The notes beneath the pieces were generated by a model. That model worked only from the letters and a program-made list of their open reading frames with translations. It was not told the origin of the DNA and ran no database searches. This document shows, in pieces, positions 49,219 through 60,591 of a DNA stretch of 64,000 nt. The stretch lies in assembly GCA_015501605.1 (NCBI GenBank), contig JADNRZ010000026.1, positions 310,001-374,000 of the forward strand. Reading direction: 5' to 3'. This stretch comes from Panaeolus papilionaceus. Taxonomy: Eukaryota; Basidiomycota; Agaricomycetes; Agaricales. A program made the position numbers and the translations under genes. Numbering within the stretch: the first letter of the stretch is position 1; each line of letters starts with the position of its first letter.

Positions 49219-50411
49219 TTAGTCTTCAAGTGGTGTAGCAGACAAAGCCATCAAGCTAAATTGTAAGCTAGCAGAATTCCCAACGAATTGTTGCTTGATA
49301 ATATTGGCGGCGTCCTGAGTCCCAAAATGTCAGCGTGAATCATACAGAACGAATCACGAATGATTTTTGCTGTTCACGAACCTTGAGCAAATCTCTGCAT
49401 TCTCCGTGGTCAACAGGTCCCTCTCTCCTACCGTCAAGCTCAATGAGACGCATCCCAGTGCTGGACGTATCAGTTCGTGCCTCGTCCCCGATGTCGTGTC
49501 CGTCAGCAAGCTTCCTGAGATCGTGGTCTGGAGCGGCGACGAAGCAGGTGAAATGAAGCATGGTGTCTGTGATAATTGCTGATTGACCCTCTTGGGCAGA
49601 CTCGGCATGAACTTTGGCGAAGAGGGGAGTGGTGGCGAGCAAATCTGCGCGTTGGTCTGGGGTTTTGTCTGGTGACGTAAAGGGAGCAAGTTAAGGGTCG
49701 GGAGTAGATTATCGATGTGGATAACTTGCCTTGCGCTTCAATTATGAATTTTTGAATAGCTCCCATGGGGGAGAGTGGGACACCAGACTATTGGTGAGGA
49801 GAATGAGATACTGCAAATATTTAAACGTGTCGGCCTACATTTGCGAGAGCATGGATCAGTCCAATCGTTCCACATGCATTTCCAATCTGTGTTTTTATTT
49901 CAAGTTCAACTCCTCAAATAACTAATATTATGATAACCGCGAGAATACACACCTTTTGTTTCATCCAGAAAACCGTAGGATCTAGCTTTGGCTGGCCCTC
50001 CTTCTTAATTCTTTCATCTTCTACGCGGCGTTTGGCATCCGATTCATCATCTATTGGGAATAACAGGACGACAGCTTTTACGGGTCCAGGTACCATATTC
50101 AAGAGCTGATATAATGAGCTGTTGCAAGATTGGCGTTGAGTTAAATTAAGGACTCACCTCGTCGTCCAAACCGTATACATCCTCGAAGTGAGACTGCGTA
50201 GTTATCAAGCCTGATTTTTTGGCCCACTATGGTAAAGAAAACACATTTCATGAACACCAGAGGTTCAAATACCACAAATAGGACACTTACAGAGTTAAAC
50301 ACCTGTAATGACGCGTCGTGAGATATCAATTATCAGTATTCGCGTCTGGCAACATACCTCCGGGTTGCTCTCCAAAGGAATCCATCGGCCTTGTGATTCT
50401 TCGCTGGACAT
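49219..50411 (-). CDS. Ubiquitin C-terminal hydrolase (UCH family, peptidase C12)
   Basis: Thiol deubiquitinase of the UCHL3/Yuh1 type, which removes small adducts from ubiquitin or related modifiers. It starts MSSEESQGRWIPLESNPE (ATG at 50411), then a 12-base exon VFNS (50302-50291), WAKKSGLITTQSHFEDVYG, and LLNMVPGPVKAVVLLFPID. The catalytic Cys is in IGNACGTIGLIHALAN (near 49850), preceded by TVFWMKQK. The His is in MLHFTCFVAAPD and the Asp in LIELDGRREGPVDHG. The last exon codes NIIKQQFVGNSASLQFSLM and ends LED TAA at 49219-49221. All catalytic residues are present, so the enzyme should be active. Length (about 250 residues) is normal. Confidence 0.92.
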
Positions 50412-51632
50412 ATTGGGTTTTATAATAGGGTATTGGCGAAGGCAGCTGGTAGTGATGTTGTGGTTCTAAAGAGACCTATGAGGACGATTATCGGGAATGG
50501 GCTGCGGGGATGATCATGATCAGATGATGTCATGGGAGATCCTGTGATTGGTTCGTACATTCGGCATCTTCCATCTCAGTTGCGGTCTCTGGCCTAAAAC
50601 TGAGCTTACCACTCTCTCCGTCAAGCCGCTATTTGTGTCCTGCTTCCTTCTAAGGTCGACGTATATAAAGACAGTATACATATGAATTGAAATTTTTAGA
50701 GAAAACCAGTGGTCTCCTGGTTGGATTAATAAATCGTTGCAAAAACCCTGAAATATCAAAGCATCAATCGTCTCATACCGTCCAGAGCGTACTTTCAATC
50801 CAGACATAGGAGTCTTGACTTTTGCGTATATTTTCGCATATTATAGAATATAAATGGACAGACTTTATCTCCCTTGATTAACCTGCTATGTTGTGATCCA
50901 TATGTTAACACCTCATAGTGTAGACGACGAACTTGGGCCGAGTCGGACGATGCAACTTGTTTCATCTACAGAAATGTTTCTACGTTAAGTTCAGCGTGAT
51001 GAGCTGACCTGCACACGATGAAATATTCCGAACATTCACCATGATACGTGGAGCGCTCACCTGAATTGAATTTCTACTCGTCGATCAAGGTTATTTTTAG
51101 ATCCCTTAGAGGCACCATAGTGATGTGCGAGCCACCGTCCAGGTCCGAATATGTGTAATGACCAGTTGAAGTCAGTGTTATTCCCTCATCTTATGTTTCA
51201 GTTATGTAGAGGACCTTGTAGCCAAAATATGCTTAGTATACTCCAAGGAGACGACTCAGACGACCAAGCATCTTGCCGTCCAACGGGCGCAGTGTGCAAC
51301 CAATCATAAGGAGCAAACCCTGGCAATGAGTTACAGAATGATGGGCCTATGTAATGCCAAGACCTTTTCAACCTCATAAAAGAAGGACATTCAAAGTCAT
51401 GCAACTCTTGCCCGGAGCCTGAGCTATTTTCCCCCTCCCCCCCGACCCGACGGCACGTTGAACGTCCGCCCGCTTTTGTTATCCTAGCGATACACTACCA
51501 GTCTTTATCTTGCTAGTTCAAGTAAAGCAGTCCTATCGTTTAGTCTCTGGATTTTGGAATCACTGGTCTTGATATCCCTCCCAATAACAAAAGCAAGCTC
51601 AACAAGAACAAACCAAGAGAAAAAAAGCAAAT
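50412..51632. other. Intergenic between UCH and PL14 genes
   Basis: About 1.2 kb. The divergent neighbours share this promoter region. The 95-codon frame at 50520-50807 has no motif. A CCCCCTCCCCCCC run is near 51430. Confidence 0.45.
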
Positions 51633-52824
51633 ATGTTTTTCGCAAGCAACAAGTTCGTCAACACCGTCGTACTGTACGCTGTAGCTTTTGGAAGCATTGG
51701 ATGGGTGGATGCTGCTCCGTTGAAGCTCAGGAGACAATTGGAGAAGCGTGTGCCGTCTGAAAATACGTTGTTCCCTCTTGGACGAGGTGTGGCTAGTTGG
51801 ACGACTAACGTTGGAGCGAATGGTGCGCTGCCCCTGAACGATGACGCCTTTCGACCAACAAAGATCGGTGGTGGGCCTGGTCATGCCTACCTAGACGCAC
51901 CGGATGGTGTTCTGTCCATGCGTGCGCATTACCCTGAAGGATCTTTCAAACCTAGCGCACAACCTGTGGGCGGCATCTCGTTCTACGCCCCTGGACCTGA
52001 AGCCGTAGATCTCACCACTGCGAAGGAGGCGACGTTCGGGTATTCAATCATGTTCCCTGATGGATTTGACTTCGTGAAGGGTGGAAAGCTCCCTGGCTTC
52101 TGTGAGTAATACTCCTCTCTCAGATAAGCATCTGGTCTGACATTTTTCTCGCTCATCAGATGGAGGCAACAACGACAACGCCGCAACATCATGTTCCGGA
52201 GGACGACGCGACTCTGCCTGCTTCTCCGCTCGTCTGATGTGGCGCACGGACGGTCAGGGAGAATTCTACACCTACCTGCCTCCATTCACCGATTCTCGCT
52301 TCGCTGCCAACGAAAGGCAATGCGACTTTCCCAACTCGGAGTGCAACCCCACTTTCGGTGCTTCTATTGGGCGTGGCAGATTCAGCTTCCCTGCCGGTCA
52401 ACGCACCACCGTCGCTGAACGCGTTCGGCTCAACGATGACGGCCAAGCGAACGGAGAGCTGGAGTTGTTCGTCGAAGGTGCCAGTATCATCAAACTCGAC
52501 GGTTTGATTCTGAGGGACAGCGACGACGGAAGAATCAGGGGAATCCAGATGCAGACGTTCTTTGGAGGTGAGTTCCGTCTTGTCCCGGTGTTCTCGGCTC
52601 AGAGGAATTTGCATGACTGATTACTTATTTTTGATGGGATTTTTCTTTCCTTTTGTGCGGCAGGTGGCTCAGCAGATTGGGCAACCCCCAGGGATCAGGA
52701 TGTCTTTTTCAGCGATTTCAGCGTGGCCATTACTGAAACATTTGATGGTCAGAAGGCTAGGCGGGGTATTACTAAGAAAGAGGGCCAATGGTTTTCGCCG
52801 ACGGCCCCAGACCCTTCGGCATAA
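51633..52824 (+). CDS. Secreted polysaccharide lyase, PL14-like
   Basis: Three exons (51633-52101, 52160-52567, 52664-52824) give 1038 bases, or 345 residues. A signal peptide (hydrophobic TVVLYAVAFGSIGWVDA, cut before APLKL) is followed by a dibasic LEKR site near residue 48, likely for Kex2. The core has TFGYSIMFPDGFDFVKGGK, LPGFYGGNN, RRDSACFSARLMWRTDGQ and EFYTYLPP, the pattern of the alginate/glucuronan-lyase-type jelly roll (PL14 and relatives). The end holds GIQMQTFFGGGSADWATP and VFFSDFSVAI. It probably cuts uronic-acid polymers outside the cell; the exact substrate cannot be read from sequence. Confidence 0.8.
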
Positions 52825-53463
52825 TTCCCTGATACTCATCATTATTTGCTTCATCGTATTTACTAGTAGTATACCCTTCGCACAATTCGATGTTGTTTAT
52901 GCTGTGGATTTTTTTCGGCGTCTGAGTGAGGGCTGGTTATGGCGCTTCTGCGGAAGTGATCGACCGATCAGTGTGAAGTGGGGTGCGCCAGTCTTGACGT
53001 TTTGGCGTCTATAGAACCAAGGACGTGGTATTGGCGATCTCTGAATTCAGTTTTCCTGGTGAGAACTATGATTCAATGACAGAGGTACATAAATCCTTGA
53101 TGGCATCCACTGACCCAGTACATTGGTTAGCCGCAAACCACACACTTGGTTGATCCCCTCCCTGATCTTTCTGCTACAGTGCAACATCGTGAGTGATATG
53201 TATATATAAAGGTCGTCAAAATATCTGGGATATGAGAATTAGTATATTTCGCCCAACTGAACGTCTCTTGATGCGACAGCAAGCTTCAAAGCTTCACCAC
53301 AGCCACCAGGAAAGGTCGAGAACCCTCTAGCCACGTGAGATAAGATAAGATCAAAGATTGACCAATTGCATCACTGATCTGTAAATCATTCATAATCTTT
53401 CCTCTTCCTCCTCCGTCTCAATTCCTCATACTATTCCCCTCCCCATCCATCCATACTATCACC
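52825..53463. other. Intergenic
   Basis: 3' flank of the lyase gene and promoter of ZPR1. No gene seen. Confidence 0.5.
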
Positions 53464-55268
53464 ATGTCAAAATCTAATGAATTCTTCCCAACCATCGGAG
53501 AGCTTGCGGATCAGGCTCATAAAAACGAAGAAACGGCCGAGGGCGACGCAGGAAATGAAGAGCAGGAAGAGAAAGTTGTGCAAGAGATTGAGTCGCTATG
53601 TATGAAATGTCATGAGCAGGTATGTATTCCACGGTTAATACGATTTTTCAAACTCAACGTCTCCGTTTTATCTTGGCGCTAGGGTGTGACGAGGCTGATG
53701 CTCACCTCAATCCCGTTCTTCCGGGAAGTCGTCGTCATGTCTTTCCGTTGTGAGCACTGCGGCTGGTCAAATAATGAGATCCAGTCAGCGGGAGACATTA
53801 GACGTGAGTTGTAATCTTTCTTTCTTTACTTCAATACTCTGAAATAAACGGCCTAATCGTTATCTTTCAGCTGAGGGAGCGCTGTACACTGCTAAAATCC
53901 GTGACCGAAGCGATCTTGACCGTCAGATCGTTAGATCACCCTCTTGCACCATCGCAATCTCTGAACTCGACCTCACTCTTCCACCAACAACGCGCGGGCA
54001 GCTTACAACGGTGGAGGGGCTGTTACGGGATGTAGTCGCGGATCTCAGCCCAGAGCAACCTCTGCGGAAGATCCAGGACGAAGCCAGCTACAAAATCATT
54101 CAGGCGATCATCGACAGACTGAAGGAGATTTTGGGAGATCCAGAAGAGGATGAGGAAATTGAAGACGCGACGGCATCCAGAAACGTTAAGGCATCGGAAC
54201 TTGAAAAACCTATGACACCTTTTACGCTCAAGCTCGACGATCCGGCAGGAAATAGCTTTATCGAGTTCGTTGGCAGCATGGCCGATCCTAAATGGAATCT
54301 CCGCACCTACCCTCGTACTCTAGACCAAAACGTTGCACTGGGTCTTATAGCACCCGATGACGAGGCGGTGAGGATGGAGCAGGCGAAGCAGGTCATCATC
54401 GCTCAGGCTCAAGCCGGAGAGGGTGCAGTAGATGAGGGCTCAGCAGGTGTCCCGATCACCGATGACGAAGTCTTCGTGTTCCCTGGAAGTTGCTCCAGCT
54501 GTGGTCACCAAGTCGACACCAAGATGAAGAAAGTTAGCATACCATATTTCAAGGTGCGTTCATTCATTGTTGGTATGTGATGCGATGCAGGCTGTTGATG
54601 TCGTCCGAATAGGACATCCTTATCATGTCCACAAATTGTGATAAGTGCGGCTACCGAGATAATGAGATTAAATCCGGAACGGCCATCTCGGAGAAGGGAA
54701 AGAAGATAACTCTCAAATGTGAAGATCGGGAAGATCTGAGTCGAGACATCTTGAAGGTACGACCCTGAATCTGTTTCACGTTCTAACATAATTTCCAACA
54801 CTTTCCAGAGCGAAACGGCTGGACTTACCATCCCCGAAATCGAGCTCGTCCTGACACACGGCACTCTTGGAGGTCGCTTCACGACCGTCGAAGGTATCCT
54901 TGAACAGGTCTATGAGGAGCTAGCCGAGAAAGCGTTTGTGTCTGGTGACTCATCGGAACACGAGGAAAAGAAGAAATTCGAGCAATTCTTGGTTGGCCTC
55001 AAAGCCGTACGTCATTTTCGCATGCTCTCAGGGATTTTATTATTCACTTGGCGCTCCGTTCTTTCTGAAATTGCAGGTCAAGAACGCTGAAATTCCATTC
55101 ACCTTGATTCTAGATGACCCTCTAGCCAACTCTTACATCCAGAACTTGTACGCTCCTGATCCTGACCCGAATATGGAGACAGAGTTCTATGAGCGTTCGT
55201 TTGACCAGAATGAGGAACTTGGGTTGAATGATATAAAGGTGGAGGGGTATGAAGAAGATGCAGAGTAG
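53464..55268 (+). CDS. ZPR1: Zinc-finger protein ZPR1
   Basis: Conserved eukaryotic protein with two ZPR1 zinc modules; it binds newly made eEF1A and moves between cytoplasm and nucleus. Six exons (53464-53619, 53683-53803, 53871-54553, 54613-54756, 54809-55006, 55077-55268) give 1494 bases, or 497 residues, the normal size. The first zinc ribbon is [20 protein letters not shown] with CEHCGW. The second is [12 protein letters not shown] followed by [14 protein letters not shown] and [11 protein letters not shown]. The repeated ZPR1 box appears as [11 protein letters not shown] and [11 protein letters not shown], each followed by [15 protein letters not shown] or [15 protein letters not shown]. 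Acidic tail. Intact. Confidence 0.95.
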
Positions 55269-56089
55269 CCTGCTGAAGCGACGGAGGTCAAGACATGACA
55301 CGGTTGATAGGTCTATAGCTGTGTTTATTCAATGTTTGTGGGTAGCATAATAGAATATCTATGTTAAATGTGTAATTATTAAATTTCGGCGGGCGCCGTT
55401 GTGAGTCGCTCTATTGTTTCGCTGAGAATATCGTTTGGAAGAGGGAGGGACTTTCCAGCATCGTTGGAAGGTCGGTCCAGAATTTCGTAGGGAGGATACG
55501 GCGGGAATATGGTGGACGGAAATGAGTGTGAAATGTGATATGAGGGAGATGAAGGTGATGCGGGAGATAGCGAATGGGTATCCTGCACAGAATTTTATAA
55601 TTCAGGGTCCATATACAGCACAATTAGTACCAAATCGTTAAATCTATTGAATCTACTACCCAAGCCACGAGGTCAAGGCCGTCCCGAGATCTGCGCAACT
55701 CCGTTGAAGGAAATTTTGGAAGGAGGTGAAGTGTCGAAAATGACCTTATATGGGAATAAACCGACAACCAATCCCACAGAATGTTGCCCATTCAGCGGAT
55801 GGCCATTATTCCATTGTCTCGTCTTTGTAACGCTGTTGTTACGACTGTGCTGTGGCCTTCATATGACCGATAGCCGAGTGTAACAAAGAACGGTAACGTG
55901 ATTAGATGCGATGTTTAATCGTTTTGGAATTGGTACTTAAGTCTCGTCACTGTGCGCTTTCTTTTTCGTTTTTCATCCATCCTCACTTCGTTTCGGAAAA
56001 CGTGGTGGTTCAGTCGGCGGGCAGACTAATACTTTTCGTTCTCACCAAAGAATTAATCTAATACACTTCAATTTCGAACCGTCATTCCT
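55269..56089. other. Intergenic
   Basis: No supported gene; only short frames without motifs. Confidence 0.45.
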
Positions 56090-57146
56090 ATGTCTACGCA
56101 ACTGATGATTGAAGACCTCTTCGCCGAAGGGTATGTCAATTACACTTTCCTGCCGGATTTATATACCGACGCTGAGGCGTTTCTCGTTATACTAGGCGGT
56201 ATCCCTTTGGCTTTTACGACTGGGAAACGAACCAGTTACACGCAACGTACCAAACTGACCCTATCGCAAGGTTTCATGTGGAGGTATTGCCCGTCTGCTG
56301 GCTAACGTCAGCCAGGTAAGTGATTTCAGTCTTTCATCTGGAATCCTACCAATCACGTTTTATATTAGATGTGGAACATGGGGACACTACTTTGTAGAGA
56401 CGGGATTACTCAACATATTGGCGGAAAGGCCCTCCCAAGCGTTATCGCTGCCCTTACCTCCACCATCCGTTTCTGTGTCCTCACCATGCCCATTACCCCA
56501 TTACCCTCCCCTTTCGCCATATATACCACCACCAATGACCCCGGTGCCGGCTATCGCACCGCCAGTTGCTCCCCATCCGCTGAGTGATCACCAGAGCAAG
56601 GCAGATGTCATGTGGAGGTGGAAGCCAACAGTGTTTGGGACAGATGTCACAAACATCGTGGGGACCTCAGACCAAGCTGAAGGTCGAGAGAAGAATGAGG
56701 TGCAGAAGAAGAGGAAGACGACCGATACAGGCACACAGGGGGCATCGTCCTCAGGTGCAGGCGATGCCTTGACGTTGGAGGCGGGCACAGGCATTGGTTC
56801 ATCTTGGCCATGGTCTCGCAGGATTGTCTGCTCCGTCCGCGACAGCAATTGCAGGTTTTCTGCAGCAGGAACGGATGAGATGAGGAACCACCTCTCCACC
56901 GCTCATAATATCTCGAAAGGGAAGGGAACCCGCCTGACGGCGGAGGGGGTAAAAGTCCCAAGGGAGCGGTGCCCATGGGGAGATTGCAGGTCTGTGTTGG
57001 AGAGCTCCTCACTGAGGAAGCATCTTCAAGCAAACCATATTGGAGCTAAGAAGCTCTGGCATGTGTGTGGACACTGTGGGCAGGCTCTGGGCCTTGAAGC
57101 GAAAGCTCAGCACGAGCAAGGGCGGTGCAAGGGTCGTCAAACGTAG
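56090..57146 (+). CDS. C2H2-like zinc-finger protein, intact family member
   Basis: Three exons (56090-56130, 56196-56315, 56369-57146) give 939 bases, or 312 residues. The N-terminus (RYPFGFYDWETNQLHATYQ and a WLTSARCGTWGHYFVETG segment) is followed by a Pro-rich linker and a basic stretch (NEVQKKRKT). Three zinc-finger-like units follow: C-x6-C with HLSTAH; CPWGDC with HLQANH (C-x4-C-x12-H-x4-H); and CGHC with H-x4-C. It could bind nucleic acid in the nucleus. Fragments of the same family follow at 57.6, 58.5 and 59.25 kb, so the group has expanded locally. I do not know a named family. Confidence 0.75.
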
Positions 57147-57600
57147 GGTACCTCATCTCCTTCTCTATCCTCCTTCACTATTTCGCTTTCTAGCACTACT
57201 GGGACTCATCATCACCATTTTCTTTCATACCGCTTTTCTAGATACCTTCCTTATTCCTAGTTTACTGTACTATTAATACCCTTATTTATCATCCTATATA
57301 TCAGCGACATTTTCGTCATGCTGTATCTTTACTGTACAAACTGTGTCTTGTAAAAAGTGCTATCGCTTTCGGCCCGGGGTTCTGTAGATAATACTTGTAG
57401 TGAATACATTGATTTCAACATTAAGAACTTGAAGGGTGATATGTAAGCTGACTTGAGGGATTTCGTGCAGCAGCAAAACCTGAAATTAAGTTGATATAAG
57501 ATCATGACCATCAGACATAGCGAAGTACGGAAGCTTGAAAAGGTGTGTGAGGCTGCGTTAGGGCCCCTTTATTCATTTATTCAAACAAAGCTCAGAGATT
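57147..57600. other. Intergenic
   Basis: 3' flank of the zinc-finger gene; no gene seen. Confidence 0.45.
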
Positions 57601-57609
57601 TCGCACTCC

Positions 57610-57882
57610 GTGGCGTACACGTTCGATGTGGTGCGATATATTCTGGGGCTATTCAAGAGTAGACCAAATACGAAGGATGGAGTCGAAGTTCCGCCAATCC
57701 ACTGCCACTGGAAAGGTTGGGATACCATCGTCAAGGTCTCATCATCGACTAAGCAACATACACGCAGAAAGCATGTTGGAGAGGATAGGTTCGCTCATGT
57801 GGAATGTAGTCAGTGTGTGGGTGTGATTCCCATTGACAACGTCCCACTTCACGAAGGAGTGGAATGCCTCTCTGCTCTGTGA
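57610..57882 (+). pseudogene. Zinc-finger family fragment
   Basis: The open frame starts at GTG with no suitable ATG. It carries HCHWKGWDTIV with QHTRRKH and ECSQCVGVIPID with HEGVEC, matching the second and third fingers of the gene at 56090-57146. A dispersed repeat begins about 30 bases after its stop. Confidence 0.55.
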
Positions 57883-57911
57883 TCCCTATCCCCTTTCTTC
57901 TCCTGTGTCGT

Positions 57912-58415
57912 TGATGAGCACCGCCTGTGTATCCCCCTATTTTTCGGTTTTTCTCCTATTTTCCATTTATTTCTATTCGCATCAGCGCTTCGTTCACGCG
58001 CCGAGCGTCTTGATTTCCGAATATTTCGAGCATTTTCTTTTGATTTCTATAATTTTCCATAGCTGTACATACATAAAGTACCTAGTTTACATTGAATACA
58101 ACTCCTTTTTCCGCCCTCGTATTTCGTGTTTCGTCTCCGTGTTTCGTCTTCGTCTTCGTCCGGTGTCCGTGTACACCTTCGTCAGCGCTTATTTTCGTCG
58201 TTTTCGTCGTCTTCGTCCTCCATCTTCGTCTCATTTCACCTTACACTCACCTCACCTTCCCACCTTCTCATTTCTCTCACATATCGACCCCACGAACTCG
58301 TATCGCGCGTCTCACCTTCCCTATCCATCCACCTATCTCATCCGCCAGTCACACCTTCACCACCACGCACCTTTTCACTCAGATCTCCCCACGCGCACAT
58401 CATCGTTCATACATT
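57912..58415. repeat. Dispersed ~490-bp repeat, copy 2
   Basis: Same orientation and content as 22964-23455, with the TTCGTC-rich tract at 58110-58230. Zinc-finger fragments lie on both sides. Confidence 0.8.
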
Positions 58416-58489
58416 TTTCTATTTTTACATATATCTACCTTCATCCGCGCTTGATCAAATATCTTTGGGATGGTTGTGGGAGTTCTACA

Positions 58490-58584
58490 ATGGTCTCGTC
58501 ATGATCTTCCATGCGGAGTGCAGTCGATGTGGAGATACCCTTTACATAAAGGAAGTGCCTTTTCACGAGGAGACCTGTGAATGA
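58490..58584 (+). pseudogene. Zinc-finger family C-terminal fragment
   Basis: Reads FHAECSRCGDTLYIKEVPFH then EETCE and a stop; it matches the last finger (C-x2-C ... H-x3-C) of the fragment at 57610-57882. Only this end is left. Confidence 0.45.
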
Positions 58585-58619
58585 GTGGCAGACCTTGCTC
58601 TGAGGGAGCGGGCCGTGTA

Positions 58620-59252
58620 GACTGAATAATGAATTTGTACGCTACTACTTTTCGGGCTTTCATCCCTCCCTTGTATTACCTTACCTGCATACCAATCCCA
58701 TTCTCCCCCATATTTATATCCAATATATATCAGCTTTTTATAACTACATCGTAGAGTATATCGTTATTTATTCTCTATTTAATACTCGTGCCATGTCTTA
58801 TTTGTCTTGATCACCATCTTTGTTTTAAAACTGCCTTATCAACATAGAAACTCCCTTTTGCCACCTAGCCATCAATGTTCCTACGACCAATCCATTATCA
58901 TTCCGTTGTATGTATACATAACAATAAGCTGGTTTTAAAAGCAAGTATTAAACAATTGATGCATTATACCTAAGGTCCGGGGTGAAAATATCGTTTGTTA
59001 CCGTCGAACAATCATGGGCTGAACGGACATCAATAACAAAACCCTTTGACCCAACCTCAGAGGCACACGAGAAACGTGCTTAAGAGACGAGCTACGCTCC
59101 AATAACAAGACCCATGGACCCTACCATTCTTTTCAATGTTTCCCGCCGCACTACTGGGGTGAAAATTCAAGCTCTCTACTCGGCAAGTTGGCCATGCAGA
59201 ATGTCGCACAGACTGGTACCCATAAATCACCTTGATTTTTTCAAGTTCGAAC
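58620..59252. other. Intergenic
   Basis: AT-rich, no gene seen. Confidence 0.45.
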
Positions 59253-59269
59253 AATGGGCACCATCCCTA

Positions 59270-60175
59270 TGTCTATGCAACTGATGATTGAAGACGTCTT
59301 CGCCGAAGGGTATGTCAATTACACTTTCCTCTCGGGTTCATACTGACGCTAAGGCATTTCTCGTTATACTAGGCTGTATCCCTTTGGCTTTTACAAGTGG
59401 GAAAAGAACCAGTTACACACAACTTACCAAAACGACCCTATCGCGAGGTTCCACGTAGAGGTGTTGCCTATCTGCTGGCTAACATCAGCCAGGTAAGCGA
59501 TGCCAGTCTTTCATCTTGAATTTTACCAACCATTTTTAATTCTAGATGTGGCACATGGGGTAGATACTTCGTCAAGACAGGCTCCAGAGAAGTATCCGCA
59601 AACAGGCCCGAAGAATCTGGTCAACAAACCGTATCCTTCAACTTACAACCCAGTTCACACAGTCCTCCTGGCACGCCTTCAGTGCCCATCGCTCGATATA
59701 TGTCACCCAAATACCTCCCAGAAATCCGCCAATTATTTTTACTTCGTAGAGACGGGGTTCCTCAATATATTGGCGGAAAGGCCTGAGTGCCTTTGCTCCT
59801 CCCAAGCAATATCTCGGCCCTTACATCCACCATCCGTCTCTGTGTCCTCGCCATGCCCTCTACCCCTTTACCCTCCCCTTTCGTCATACATACCACCATG
59901 CAGCAGGGATGGAAGAGATGAGGAGAACCATCTCTCAACAGGGCATAGTATTTGGAAAGGAAAGGGGACCCACTACCTAGCGGAGGGGTTGAAGGTGCCG
60001 AAGGCATGCTGCCCGTGGGGAGAGTACAGATCTGTCCTGGAGAGCTTCCCACTGAGGAAGCACATGCAGGCGAACCATATCCGACTGTAGAAGGTCTGGC
60101 ATGTGTGTGGGTACTGTGACAATACCTTAAGTCATGAAGCGAAGGCTCAGCATGTGCAAGGGCGGTCTTTTCTTG
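59270..60175 (+). pseudogene. Broken zinc-finger family member
   Basis: Copy of 56090-57146 with the same first two introns (MSMQLMIEDVFAEG, then LYPFGFYKWEKNQLHTTYQ and WLTSARCGTWGRYFVKTG). A segment of about 190 bases is inserted before a second copy of FVETGFLNILAERPE (near 59750), which lies in another frame. The second finger has lost a Cys (CPWGEY for CPWGDC) and stops at HIRL with TAG; the third finger lies after this stop as VWHVCGYCDNTLS. Confidence 0.7.
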
Positions 60176-60591
60176 TCCCTACATATTTTCGAGTGTTCCA
60201 TCTTAAATTTCATAGCCTTGATTAGTAGCATAAATGTATTCCACGTCTGTTTGCTTGCTTTACTAAAATTTCGACGAATTGAAACAGACGGCTGGAGGAC
60301 ATTTTAGCATAAAATTGCATTCATAAATTCAAAAATTTATATCCATGTTTCATCGGAACTAATGTGCGATCTATATACTGTCCCCAGTGCAAAGGTTCTT
60401 GTTGGTTTGATAATAGGGGCTTAAATTTCCCAAAATGGTCGAGAGTTAGATGGCAGGGTTGTGCCTGAAATAGAAATGTGGCGAGTTCACATTTGATGAC
60501 AACTCTACCGCGACCACGACCACCTCCCTCCTACACCAATATTTACTCGCACGAATCCATGCTCTAGCGCCCGAATAATTAACACCAAACG
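60176..60591. other. Intergenic
   Basis: Promoter region of the WD40 gene. Nothing else seen. Confidence 0.45.

Noticed and set aside
57833..58584. Long frames of 223 and 152 codons
   Set aside because: They run through the same low-complexity repeat; only the short C-terminal finger piece at 58490-58584 resembles a real protein.
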